Part shown: positions 21,624 through 31,889 of the stretch, piece after piece
Layout: each line of letters opens with the position of its first letter
Numbering within the stretch: the stretch's first letter is position 1
Assembly (NCBI GenBank): GCA_026075535.2
Contig: AP026545.1
Location: forward strand, 1,302,001-1,366,000
Direction: 5' to 3'
From: Tricholoma matsutake
Lineage: Eukaryota > Basidiomycota > Agaricomycetes > Agaricales > Tricholomataceae
Length of the DNA stretch: 64,000 bases
The notes under the pieces: generated by a model
The model's database searches: none
The model's input: the letters and a program-made list of their open reading frames with translations, nothing else
Told to the model about the DNA's origin: nothing
Made by a program: the position numbers and the translations under genes

Positions 21624-21775
21624 AGCTCTCTCACCTTCTGCAAGACTCCATTTCCCATATCCCCTCTCTCCTTGGGTAGATGTCCTATGTCGCCCTAATG
21701 ACCCAATTTGGCATCAGTCATTTCAACTCTTGCACATGCGGTGTCAGCCCTCGTCAAACCATCGAGGCATCCACA
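21624..21775 (+). repeat. Repeat family C, copy C2 (inverted relative to C1)
   Basis: Holds one unit, CTTCTGCAAGACTCCATTTC through TTTGGCATCAGTC to GTCAGCCCTC. Pairs with 21415-21552 on the opposite strand over about 140 bp with few mismatches and a loop of about 80 bp, so a transcript would form a long hairpin. Confidence 0.8.
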
Positions 21776-21776
21776 T

Positions 21777-22989
21777 TCAAGCCTGATGTCGCTCATGCTC
21801 CCTGTCAACACCATACCGGTATGCCACATTGAAATCTGCAAAATTGTTCCCAATATGGGTCAAAGCAATTGCCCCAGTCATCCAGCTGCACTTAGAAGTC
21901 CTTGATGATGAAGCATGTGAAGTCGATGACACAGATGGGACTTGGGATGCTGATGGAGGGAGAGTTGTCAAATTGCTACCAGTTTTGACTACAGAGAATG
22001 GGTGCTTTGATGCAATGGATGGCAATGGTGGAGGAGGTGTCGCATGTCTGTCTTCATCTCACCATTCAGTGGCACTACCATGACCCACATCACCAGACCC
22101 TTCAGCAGGACTTTTCATGCCGCTGAATTTGCCAGATCCATCAGGTACATTTACAGAACAGTTAGCACTGGGACCGGCAAGAGTGTCCAACCCGCCACCT
22201 TCAACAACAGCTTCCAATCCACCTGTTGCATCATTGTCCCTGCCCTCATCTCCATCTCCATCTCCATCTCCATCTCCATCCTCAGGATCATCATCCAAAG
22301 TGTTGGTGGCTATAGCGGCAGTGCCATGTGGCTGTGTGGCGAGGCGGCCATGGTATGCTTTTTGCCCTTTGGCATCAGAAGGGGCTAGTTGCTGCAAGCT
22401 GTGGTAAAGTGAGTAACCTTGTTCATATGGCCTTGCTTTTTTATGACTCTGTTGAAGATAAGTAAACAGAAGGGCTGGTCATAATGTATTACACATACCG
22501 CAACATAGGTATGCCACACAGCTCATACTGAGGGAGGTGTGTGCTGGTTGAAATTTACACCAGTCTTGGGAGTCCATGGAATTCCAGACAGCCTTGAGAG
22601 TGGCTCAATGACCTCCAGATAGTTTTTTTTCATCTAAAATTGATTAACAAGGAGCTTTATGCCAAAAGTCGAGTCCATTAATGCACCCTTCCCCACTTGC
22701 TCTTACAGGACAGGGCTGTCTTTGGTGCACCTTTCTCCAGAGGATTCTTCATCTTGCTAGCAGCATCGTTCCACACCTGTGGCTTGTAGTTACTACCTGG
22801 GACAGGACCGGTTGTTATCAAAAATGCAATGAGGGCTGCCTCATGCTCGGCAGTCCAGTGTGCTTTGGGACTCTTCTGCTTGGTTGCATCAGGATTCTTC
22901 TGCTTACTGTGGGTGCTCATGTAGATGGGCTGAGTGACAGTGATGGTAAGACAACAATGTTTATTTGGTCCCTTGGGCATGCTGCACAC
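21777..22989 (-). pseudogene. Myb/SANT-like DNA-binding protein (broken)
   Basis: Minus strand. HWTAEHEAALIAFLITTG, then PQVWNDAASKM and PKTALSCKSKWGRV match the Myb/SANT-like domain found in fungal proteins, often linked to transposon domestication. After a probable intron the frame continues KNYLEVIEPLSRLSGIPW, then an Asp/Gly repeat (EDGDGDGDGD), and a Ser-rich segment ending SKCSWMTGAIALTHIGNNF. Stops (near 22530) and frame changes suggest a relic, though some may be introns. Flanked by family-C repeats. Confidence 0.6.
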
Positions 22990-23139
22990 TTAAGGTGATT
23001 GAGGCTTATCAGGCAGTAACAACATAACATGCTGACTTCAGTCATGACAGTGTTGTGACTCAATCATTAATTTTCTACAACATCAACCTGTTTGTCGCTA
23101 ACGGTGAGTTTCCCTTTCATTTTCTTTTCTTATCTCTCT
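22990..23139. other. Short spacer, nothing recognised
   Basis: Presumed upstream flank of the Myb/SANT-like relic. No repeat or frame found. Confidence 0.4.
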
Positions 23140-23410
23140 TTTGCCTTCTGCAAGACTCTGTTTCCCATATCCCCTCTCTCCTTGGGTAGATGTCCTACGT
23201 CACCCTAATGACCCGATTTGGCATCAGTTGGTTTTTCCAACTCTTGTGCATGCAGTGTCAGCCCTCATCAAACCATTGAGGCATCCACGGTTCTGTTTGC
23301 CTTTTGGGTCTTGGTTTTCCTGCACCTTGGGTGAGATGTTCTACATCTCCCTAGCAACTCAATTTGGCATTGGTTGTTTCTTCTGCTCATTTGGTGTCAG
23401 CCCTCGTTTC
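23140..23410 (+). repeat. Repeat family C, copy C3
   Basis: CTTCTGCAAGACTCTGTTTC...CTTGGGTAGATGTCC followed by a second unit beginning GGTGAGATGTTCTACATC. Matches C1 in inverse orientation at a distance of about 1.6 kb. Confidence 0.75.
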
Positions 23411-23740
23411 TGCTTGGACATTGTTTGTTTATCCTGTTGGGTGAGACATCTGCCATCCTCACAGGCATGGAATGGCCCTTGCATTTCCTCTTTTAGCTTC
23501 GGGTTATCATCATTTGAATGATCACTGAGGTATCTATTTGTGCAATCTGAGTGTTGCCCGATCTCATGTCATTTGCTTCAGTTTTTTGCCAGTAAATTCT
23601 TATGGTTTCCCTCGTCAACATCACTCCTGAAAAGCTTATGCAAAATCCTTCTTTATTGCTACACAATAAACACTTCTCATCTTGTGAGTAACATTGATCA
23701 CTGGCCAGACCAATGGTATGCCTAATCACTTGTTCCTGTA

Positions 23741-24395
23741 GCATCCAATGGTTTAGTTGGTGCCATCATAAGTGATGGAAAGTACATAGTCACCAGTCTG
23801 AATGCAAATACTATCTTTAATCCTCCTCTGGGTGGTGATTGTAGTCTTTTTTTGAGGATGAACCTTCACTTTGGGGATGATGATCTGCTTCAATGGCCAC
23901 AACCATGGGTACCTGATTACCCTCACCTTCCATGCATACCGCTTGTCCCTTCACAAACCGAACTGTTATCGATCATGTGGATGCCAGATCATTACAATTT
24001 CATTACAGATGATGGCATCCTCACAGGAATAGGAAAACTCCACCTTTCCCAGTTCCTCAAGATCCAACACCTGTGTATTGCTCTTCAACAACATGCTGTA
24101 CAATCAAAATTTTCAAAGGAACTCCTCATTTCCCAGCTTACTGTCATTTTGGAGAATCTTTTACATCGCCTCAAATTCATTTCAATGAATTTTTGTCACA
24201 TGCAACTCACTGAACACGAAATGCAGAGGATTTTTGTCGAGTTAACAGCTCTTCTCAACTACTACAACTACTTTTGCCCCATCCTCTTACTGAATGAACT
24301 GTCCACACCCACGCAGACGTATCCTCCTACCACAGCCAAAGTCATGGGGGTTTTTACGACAGATCTTATGGTTTGTGATCTCTTCCCAGCAGCTC
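23741..24395 (+). pseudogene. Fragment of an unknown agaricomycete protein family
   Basis: After an acceptor-like CCTGTAG (about 23740) the plus strand is open: SNGLVGAIISDGKYIVTSLN, then WVPDYPHLPCIPLVPSQTE, GIGKLHLSQFLKIQHL and [16 protein letters not shown]. The pattern YPHLP..P..PS.TE.LSIMW followed by GLGKL and MGVFTTD recurs in hypothetical proteins of agaricomycetes as I remember them. The frame stops where it meets the Hog1-type fragment on the opposite strand (about 24380-24400), so it is truncated at the C-terminus. Function unknown. Confidence 0.5.
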
Positions 24396-25316
24396 CATTA
24401 TGATCGAAAACTGGTTAACATCTAGCAATACCTGGTCAGAATGCAAACATACAATACAAGGACATGACGTATGGTCCTTCCCAGGGAACAAGGGATTCCC
24501 CTCAAGCATCTCAGCAAATATACATCCCATACTCCAGATGTCAATGGCAACATCATACTTTTGCCAGGTCAGCATGATTTCAGGAGCGCGGTAGTACCAC
24601 ATCAACATGTAGCCTGTCATCTGGGGATCTTGAGTCTGGGCAAGGCCAAAATCACAAATCTAAGACAGACATGTATGAAAAAGTGATACATGCAGAGGAA
24701 GCGAGGCCGAAGTGCACCTTTAGGTCACAGTTTTCATTGACGAGAATGTTACTAGGTTTCTAGACATTGGCTATTTAAACAGAATCATCAATATAATGCA
24801 GAAGACACAAACAAGATCTCAATGGACAACTCCTGCAGAATGGACATATTTGAGACCACACTGAACACACCTGGTAAGAAAACAATAGGGGGGGAAGTAA
24901 TACAGGGTGAGGGAATTGGCAATGACATACCAGAATCTGGTATAGAAAGTATTGAATGAATTGCTTCTCCAGTGGTTGCAACGTTAATAGTCGATGGAGA
25001 TCAGTTCCAAGAAGCTCTGTAACAAAGTACCTGCACAGAATGAATTGAGGGCAGTGTGCATGGTATCTTGAACAGAAGGACTGACATATCCTCCAGAAGA
25101 GAAATGAACACATCACTTAGACTAATGATCTACAGACACAGGATGATGGATAAGGGTACACAACTTCAAAAGGGGGAAGGAGACACACATTTTTGTGTTG
25201 GATATGTTTGAGGAGCTTGAGCTCATGGTAGGTCCATTTGCTCAATACAGGTGTGCTAAAAGGTTTCATAATCTTCTTGATCATGACAGATGAACCCAAG
25301 AGTTGATCCTTCTTGG
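24380..25316 (-). pseudogene. Hog1/p38-type MAP kinase fragment with introns
   Basis: Minus strand, in order: [20 protein letters not shown] and [11 protein letters not shown] (exon to 25189); [14 protein letters not shown] (25086-25129); [15 protein letters not shown]...[34 protein letters not shown], then [17 protein letters not shown] and [23 protein letters not shown] in the activation loop marks the Hog1/p38 subgroup. Introns of about 50-90 bp with GT/AG are kept, so this is a DNA-level duplicate, not a retrocopy. The catalytic HRD Arg is TGA (24819-24821). Both ends are missing. Confidence 0.9.
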
Positions 25317-25529
25317 ACATGAATAGCTTATTGCAGTCACTGATCAGTTCCAACAGTAGTCCAATCTCACAGTACCACTCATTGAAGAAAATCAAAGCCA
25401 AGTCTGGCACAGTAATATCAGTCCGAGTGGGAATCAGCTGGATATCCAAACCCAGTTGGTCAGTCAGTCAGGACGCAGTCATAACCGTTGTCCTCAGGTA
25501 AAGGACCCACAAAGTCCAGGCATACTGAG
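25317..25529 (-). pseudogene. Gypsy-3 integrase fragment (part of T3a)
   Basis: Minus strand: [20 protein letters not shown] then [20 protein letters not shown] and KLFMSK, a piece of the gypsy integrase core, closely matching 38760-38906. At 25317 it passes without a stop into the MAP kinase fragment (MSK then KDQLLG). The upstream part of the same element is at 31890-32065, separated by gypsy-2. Confidence 0.85.
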
Positions 25530-25831
25530 TGTTACAATTTTTGTTATCGTAACCCAGGATGACCAGACATACGCCAGCAAGGCCAGGTACTTTAATTTCT
25601 CATTCAACTCAAACTTGACAGTTGGAAAGCCTCCAACTGTGATACACAACCAACGGTCTACTCAGAAAGCCTCTGAGTATGGATAGCCGTGACAACTTGA
25701 GGAAGTACCCAAGTGAAGGCCAGAAGCCTGATACACTAGGAACGCCTTCTAGTGCGATACTGATATAGTTGGAAAGCCTCCAACTGTGACATACAAAGCC
25801 AAGGCTGAGTTAAAGACCTATAGTCTTAACA
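25530..25831 (+). repeat. Gypsy-2 5' LTR with serial hairpins
   Basis: 302 bp. Contains consecutive hairpins sharing a loop AAAGCCT: ACAGTTGG/CCAACTGT (25618-25640) and TACTCAG/CTGAGTA (25659-25679). A third site (about 25735-25755) keeps stem CACTAG/CTAGTG with a changed loop. The termini pair as TGTTA/TAACA. Lacks the middle ~420 bp of the long LTR form at 3149. Confidence 0.93.
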
Positions 25832-26112
25832 AAAGGTCAAGCTGATCTATGCAGTCCACCTACCTAGGTGCAGACACAACGTCTTTCAGACAAAGCCCAG
25901 ACAGACCTCCAACCAGAGCATCATCAGGAAGAACCCTGTGGTATAGATACCAGGGTCGACTAGTATGATACTCAGAACCAGCACAAAAGTGGTTCTCAAG
26001 GAGAACCAGTGATGAAGAACCCTGATACCTTGACGAAGAGGATTTTAGATCCTTCGATAAAGAAGAAACCCCAGAACGAGATCCATTCTCCCTATCCGAC
26101 AACAACGCCAAC

Positions 26113-26964
26113 ATGTCTACCGAACCCACCGCATTGACCAAGGAGATCAGGATACGAACCCCCTCTGACTTCACAGGGGACTGAACTAGAACTGCGAAGT
26201 TCTTACAAGAAGTGAAACTCTATTTGAGAGTGAACCATGGAATCTACGACACTGACGAGAAGAAGATCATCTTCGCGTTGTCCTTCATGAACAGAGGAAC
26301 CGCTGCACCCTGGGCACAGACTTGGGCAGAGAAGGAAGACCTAGGAACCTGGTCTACCTTTGAAGCAACGCTCAAGACAGCATTCACGCCGATTGACGAA
26401 GCTGGCAGAGCCAGGACAGAGATGAAAACATTGAAGCAGGGACAGGACCTGGAGGACTACATAGTGCAGTTCCGAATCCTGCGAGAGAAGGCGGGAATCA
26501 ATGATGACACTGCCCTCATCGAACTCTTCATGGATGGGCTGAACCCCAAGCTCCTTGAAAGAGTTTTCAATATGGAAACGATCCCGACAACCTTGGAAGG
26601 AATGATCAATGCCACCTCCAAGTACGATGGACAGTGGAGGAGAGCAAAAGCCATAACAGGAAGGCTGCAGGAGGCTTTGACAAGGAAGCTACCAAGCTCT
26701 AAAGCAAAAGAGACCCCACTCGAGATCAACCGACTCTCCTATCAGGAGAGGATCGAACACATGAAGAAAGGGTTGTGCTTTGTGTGCCACCAGCCAGGGC
26801 ACAGAGCAACTGAACACAAGAAAGGGGAAAAGAGGACCGAGGACCAGCCATCCCCAAAGAATAAAGGCAAGGAAGCCTACTCAAGGATCCAAGCGATTGT
26901 AGGAGAACTTGATGAAGAAGAAAAGAAGGGAGCTCTCGCCGCCATTGAGGACGAGGGTTTTTAA
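26113..26964 (+). pseudogene. gag: Gypsy-2 Gag
   Basis: Start MSTEPTALTKEIRIRTPSDF, then TGA (26182-26184), then RTAKFLQEVKLYLRVN, KIIFALSFMNRGTAAPWAQT and a helical capsid-like region. Zinc knuckle CFVCHQPGHRATEH (near 26776) has His where the last Cys of CCHC is usual. It ends GAL-AAIEDEGF. One stop near the N-terminus separates the start from the long open frame (26212-26964). Confidence 0.85.
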
Positions 26965-28010
26965 AGAGGTGGCCTGCCTCGATGCCAGGTACCACCGAAC
27001 TTTCCATCTGCTCTGTACTACTAGCCACTTTGAGAAATCAATCTATGCGTTTAGATGTCAAAGTGGCAGGGACAGGCAGAGGAAAAGACATCGAAACCAA
27101 AGCCCTACTCAACTCAGGAGTGGGAGGGATATTCATGAGCCATGAATTCATGGAAAACAGTGGATTTGAATTGCGCCCCCTGGAGAGGATAATCAGAGTC
27201 AAGAACGTGGATGGAACCCTGAACAAGAGAGGGGAGATCTCCCACTATGCCAGAGGACTCTTAATGATCAATGGAAGGATCTTCCCAATGACATTCCTCA
27301 TTGCAGGATTGGGAAGCAAATCAATCATCCTAGGCCTACCGTGGCTCAGAAGAATCAACCCAGTGATCAACTGGAAGATTGGGACCTTCCAGTTCAGAAT
27401 GAAGGACGAGACTTACCCAGAGTTCTCATATGGGAAAGGAAGGACCCTCATCAGAAGGGTGCAAACCGAGAAACCCAATGAAGGGTACCTATCGTGGTGC
27501 CAGAGGGGAACCGAAAAGAAGAAGGACCCCCTTGACATGACGAAAGAAGAGCAACAGGCATGGTGCCAAAAGATTGTCGCCAAAGGACAAGAAAAGCTTG
27601 CCCTCAAGAAGAAGACTGACGAGGAAGAATGAGCATGATGTAAAAAGGTGGCCACCAGAGAGCTGGAGAAACTGGCTGCCAGGAAAGAAGAAGGACGACT
27701 GGCAGTAGCCCGGATAGTCATGAAAGCAAGGGAAAAGGTAGCCCTGAAAAGGAAGAAAGAAGAGCTGGCAAAAGAAGAACACCGAGAGCTATGCCGAAGA
27801 GTTGTCGCCAAGGCGAAACTGATGGGAGGAGTCCTCCACGAAGAACCAAGAAGAAGCAAGATGCCCGTCGAGACAAGAAAAGTGACGATTGAAGAAATTG
27901 ACGATGAAGAGATCGTGATCACGACTCTTAAAAATGCGGAGCCCATTGGGCCACAGGACAAAGAAGACACTGGGAAGGACAAGAAATCGCAGACGATGAA
28001 CTACTGATCA
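26965..28010 (+). pseudogene. pol: Gypsy-2 protease and Lys/Glu-rich linker
   Basis: Protease-like fold LDVKVAGTGRGKDIETKALL, then NSGVGGIF (27111), ending in the hydrophobic GLGSKSIILGLPWLRRINP typical of gypsy proteases. The usual catalytic Asp of D-S/T-G reads Asn. It is followed by a charged helical linker with repeated Q/R-..K..V-AK...K.AL-KKK units (27540-27830), broken by stops near 27630. This linker between protease and reverse transcriptase is unusually long. Confidence 0.75.
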
Positions 28011-28239
28011 CCTACATTCGAGGAGAACCCGTCACAGGAATATTCGAACTGGCTAAGACGCCACTGACAGAGGAGTACGACAAGCCAAGATACGGATACT
28101 CCCAGAAGACAAGGACAATCTCTCAAATCGTGAAGACAAAAGGATCACCGTGATATGCATACAGACAGAATATCTGGATTAGGGCAAAGACATCGGTCTC
28201 ACAACACCTGACACATAAGAAGGAAGGAGACCCTGAACA

Positions 28240-30117
28240 GAAGACCCTAGACGAACTACTCCCAGAACAGTATAAGGAGTACCAACAGATATTCAAAAAG
28301 GAAGCATCGGAAAGATTCCCAGAATCAAGGCCCTGGGATCATGTGATCAAACTTAAACTGGATTTTATGGCAAAGGACTGCAGGGTTTACCCGTTATCGC
28401 CGGCAGAACAGAGGAAACTCGATGAGTTTCTCGACGAAAGCCTGAAGAAAGGATACATCCAACCATCGAAATCACCCATGGCATCGCCATTCTTCTTTGT
28501 TGTGAAGAAGGACTCAGATGCACTACGGCCCTGCCAAGATTACAGGTACTTGAATAATGGAACAATCAAGAACACCTACCCACTGCCGCTGGTAGGAGAC
28601 CTGTTGGACAAACTAAGAGGGGTGAAATGGTTTACGAAATTGGACATCCGATGGGATATCACAACGTCAGAATCAAGGATGGAGATCAATGGAAAGCAGC
28701 CTTCAAGAGGAACCGAGGGCTGTTTGAACCAACGGTGATGTTCTTCGGATTATGCAACTCACCAGCAACCTTCCGGGCAATGATGAACGAGATATTCCAT
28801 GACATGATCGGAGAAGGATGGCTCGTGATTTATATGGACGACATCCTGATATTCTCCAAGGATCAGAACAAACACCAGGAAAGGACAAAGAGAGTACTGC
28901 AAAGACTGGCAGAAAACAACCTATACCTGAAGCCAGAGAAATGCAAGTTCGACGTCCATGAAGTGGAATTCTTGGGTCTAATCATCCGACCCAATGAAAT
29001 TGCCATGGACAACACGAAACTGGCAGGTATACAGGATTGGCCTACCCCGACAAACGTAAAGGCAGTCAGATCCTTCCTGAGATTTGGGAATTTCTACAGG
29101 AAATTCATTGGACATTTCGCGGAGACAAGCAGACCGCTTAATGAACTGACAAAGAAGGACAAGACATTCAACTGGTCAACGGAATGCAAACAAGCCTTTC
29201 AAATGCTGAAAAGGAAATTCGCAGAAGCACCGGTACTGCTGATGCCAGACCCAACAAAGCCATTCACAATCGAATCAGATGCCTCAAAACATGCTACAGG
29301 AGGAGTGCTGAGACAAAGGGACACAAATGGGGACTGGCACCCATGCGGATACATATCACATGCGCTAACACCAGCGGAACGGAACTACAAGATTTACAAC
29401 AGGGAGCTACTAGCGATAATACAATTGCTAGAGACCTGGAGACACTACCTAGTGGGTTCAGGACACCCGATGGTAATCCTGTCGGACCACAAGAACTTGA
29501 CGTACTTCCGAACAGCGCAGAAATTGAACAGACAACAGGCAAGATGGAGCCTATTCCTATCGGAATTCAACTTGCAAATTGTCCATGTGCCTGGATCACA
29601 GATGGTGCAGAGCGATGCATTATCACGGAGAGCAGATCACGTACCAGAAGAAGACAACGACAATGAAGACATCACAATGCTGCCAGAAACAGTATTTGTG
29701 AAATTTGTTGACACCGAAATGCATGACTTGCTCGCAGGGAGCATCATGAAAGACGACCTGGTGAAAAGCGCAATCGAGGCGCTAAAGACCAAAGGAACAC
29801 CGCCGATAAAGTCAGCATTGGAAGACTGGAAGATAGAAGATGGCCTTCTATTCTTCCAAGACAGGTGCTATGTCCCCAACAACAGAGAACTGCAGAAGAG
29901 GCTGGTGCAAAAGTACCATGAAGGAATAACCAGCAGACACCCAGGACAATGGCAGACTACCAAAATGATCAGAAGGGACTACTGGTGGCCAGGAATGATG
30001 ACATACCACATGCCAGCAAATGAAGGTCAACACCCACCCGATGACACCCCCACTGCAACCGATCAAATCCGAAGCAATGAGACCATTTGCAATGGTGACG
30101 ACAGATTTTATAACTGA
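28240..30117 (+). pseudogene. pol: Gypsy-2 reverse transcriptase and RNase H
   Basis: Begins near [20 protein letters not shown], then [20 protein letters not shown] and [16 protein letters not shown] single-base frameshift near 28655 ([14 protein letters not shown]) moves to the frame 28627-30117, which keeps FGLCNSPATFRAMMN, intact YMDD (28831-28842) and PEKCKFDVHEVEFLG. RNase H runs from FTIESDASKHATGGVL to SDHKNLTYF. The frame fails near 30010 in the integrase zinc-binding module, where a short deletion removed its second half. Confidence 0.92.
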
Positions 30118-31132
30118 CTTGCCAGAGTCCGACGGTTATGATGCACTCATGGTCATGGTAGACCATGGGCTTATGAAGGGGGGAATTTTTATCCCTTGCA
30201 GGAAAACTGTGGATGCATTGGGAGTGGCCACCCTCTATCTAGACTATGTCTACAAATGATTTGGCCTCCCAGACAAGATCATCTCCAACAGAGATCCCAG
30301 ATTTGCCTCGCAGCTGTTCCAGGAGCTAGGAAGACTGCTCGGAATCAAGCTGGCAATGAGCACAGTGTACCACCCCCAGACCGACAGGGAGACAGAATGG
30401 GTGAACCAGGAAGTGGAAGTATACTTATGGATCTTCTGCTCGAACAACCAGGAGAATTGGAAGCACCTCCTCCTGACTGCGGAGTTCACACACAACCAGA
30501 GGACACACTCCATACAGAAGAACTCCCCATTCTACCTCATGATGGGCTATGAGCCCAAGGTGATCCCACTCCCCTACCTGAAGATGAACATACCAGCCAT
30601 AGAGAAACAAGTAGTTGCGCTGCAACGGGCCCAAGATGAAGTGAAGGCAACTCATGAGTTAGCCCGACAGATGATGGCGGAAAGAACAACAAGGCACTTC
30701 ACCCCATTCAAAGAAGGAGATAAGGTGTGGCTAGAAGCAAAGAACCTCAAGACGACACACTTGACAAAGAAGCTCGCACCAAAGAGAGAAGGACCGTTCA
30801 CCATCAAGAAGGTCCTGAGCCCACTCTCCTATCGACTGAAGTTGCCAGGACAATGGAAAATACACCCCATATTCCATGCGGCACTCCTTTCCCCATACAA
30901 AGAAACTGAGATGCATGGACCGAACTTCCTGGAACCACCGCCCGACCTGATAGAAGGCGAATCAGAGTATGAGGTGGAAGCAATCATTGGACACAAGAAG
31001 AAAGGAAGGACCATGCACTTCCTAGTAAAGTGGGTTGGATACCCGACCTCGGAGAACTCATGGGAGCCTGAGGGAAACCTGAAACATGCCAAGACAATCC
31101 TAGAGGCATATAAACAGTGGCGACAGCTGTAG
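30020..31132 (+). pseudogene. pol: Gypsy-2 integrase and chromodomain
   Basis: TPPLQPIKSEAMRPFAMVTT leads to DFITDLPESDGYDALMVMVD, then TGA (30257-30259) where relatives have a basic residue, FGLPDKIISNRDPRFAS and YHPQTDRETEWVNQEVE, the DDE integrase core. The GPFTIKKVLSPLSYRLKLP and IHPIFHAALLSPY modules follow, then a chromodomain YEVEAIIGHKKKGRTMHFLV - WVGYPTSENSWEPEGNL. The frame 30356-31132 is open to its natural stop. Confidence 0.93.
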
Positions 31133-31202
31133 AAATCAAGACCAAAACACCCAACAAACCGACTACAGAGGAACCCCCTCTAGAAAAGAAAAAAGACGAA
31201 CC

Positions 31203-31487
31203 ATGCTCACTGGAATAGAGATTCTCGCCATTGTCATTGGCACGATCCTAGCTGTTGCGACAGCCCTTACCTTTGCATTCTGCCTTTATGCAATCTTTCG
31301 ACCAAGACCCGAACCCCCGATTACAGACATTGAATTCTCAATTTTACAACACTCTACAGAGAACCCCCTTTCTAACAACACCACTGACTCGCTGACACCA
31401 CTGCCCGGGGCAGCACAAACAAGAAGAACCCGATCATGGTCCGAGTTTGGACATGATTTATTCCTCCACCGCACTCCTCGACCCTGA
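31203..31487 (+). CDS. Small membrane-type ORF at the 3' end of gypsy-2
   Basis: 94 codons, 70 bp after the pol stop, same strand. Starts MLTGIEILAIVIGTILAVAT and continues ALTFAFCLYAIF, one strong hydrophobic segment (residues about 6-31), then RPRPEPP and a polar Ser/Thr tail ending LFLHRTPRP. A single-pass membrane protein is the simplest reading. It does not resemble any retroviral envelope that I know. It lies between pol and the polypurine tract. It may be a third gene of this element family or a chance frame. Confidence 0.45.
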   Translation: MLTGIEILAIVIGTILAVATALTFAFCLYAIFRPRPEPPITDIEFSILQHSTENPLSNNTTDSLTPLPGAAQTRRTRSWSEFGHDLFLHRTPRP

Positions 31488-31582
31488 CCCATTCATTTAT
31501 CCAGACCACATCCAACCAGACCCCAGAGAAGGAACGAAGATATTATTTGAAGTCAGTGACTTCAAGGATAGAAAGAGGGTGA

Positions 31583-31884
31583 TGTTACAATTTTTGTTAT
31601 TGTAACCCAGGATGACCAGACATATGCCAGCAAGGCTGGGTACTTTAATTTCTCATTCAACTCGAACTCAACAGTTGGAAAGCCTCCAACTGTGATACAC
31701 AACCAACGGTCTACTCAGAAAGCCTCTGAGTATGGATAGCCGTGACAACTTGAGGAAGTACCCAAGTGAAGGCCAGAAGCCCGATACACTAGGAAAGCCT
31801 CCTAGTGCAATACCGATATAGTTGGAAAGCCTCCAACTGTGACATACGAAGCCAAGGCTGAGTTAAAGACCTATAGTCTTAACA
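31583..31884 (+). repeat. Gypsy-2 3' LTR with serial hairpins
   Basis: 302 bp. Hairpins: GTTACAA/TTGTAAC at the 5' end; ACAGTTGG-AAAGCCT-CCAACTGT; CTCAG-AAAGCCT-CTGAG; CACTAGG-AAAGCCT-CCTAGTG (31787-31807); AGTTGG-AAAGCCT-CCAACT (31820-31838); and GTTAAAGAC-CTATA-GTCTTAAC (31862-31883) at the 3' end. Followed by CTGAG. Confidence 0.93.
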
Positions 31885-31889
31885 CTGAG

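Larger units (their letters stand above)
25530..31884 (+). mobile_element. Gypsy-2: full-length chromovirus with 302-bp LTRs
   Basis: LTRs at 25530-25831 and 31583-31884 (302 bp each, TGTTACAATT...CTTAACA). Perfect duplication CTGAG at 25525-25529 and 31885-31889. The empty site can be read at 38975-38990 in a related element, where the same integrase sequence runs on without interruption. Polypurine AAGGATAGAAAGAGGG precedes the 3' LTR. Order gag, protease, charged linker, reverse transcriptase, RNase H, integrase, chromodomain, then a small membrane-type ORF. TGA codons at 26182 and 30257 and frameshifts break it. Confidence 0.95.

Noticed and set aside
23141..23521. 126-codon frame with apparent hydrophobic character
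   Set aside because: Coincides with family-C repeat; similar frames appear on the antisense strand of the other copies, so it is non-coding repeat.
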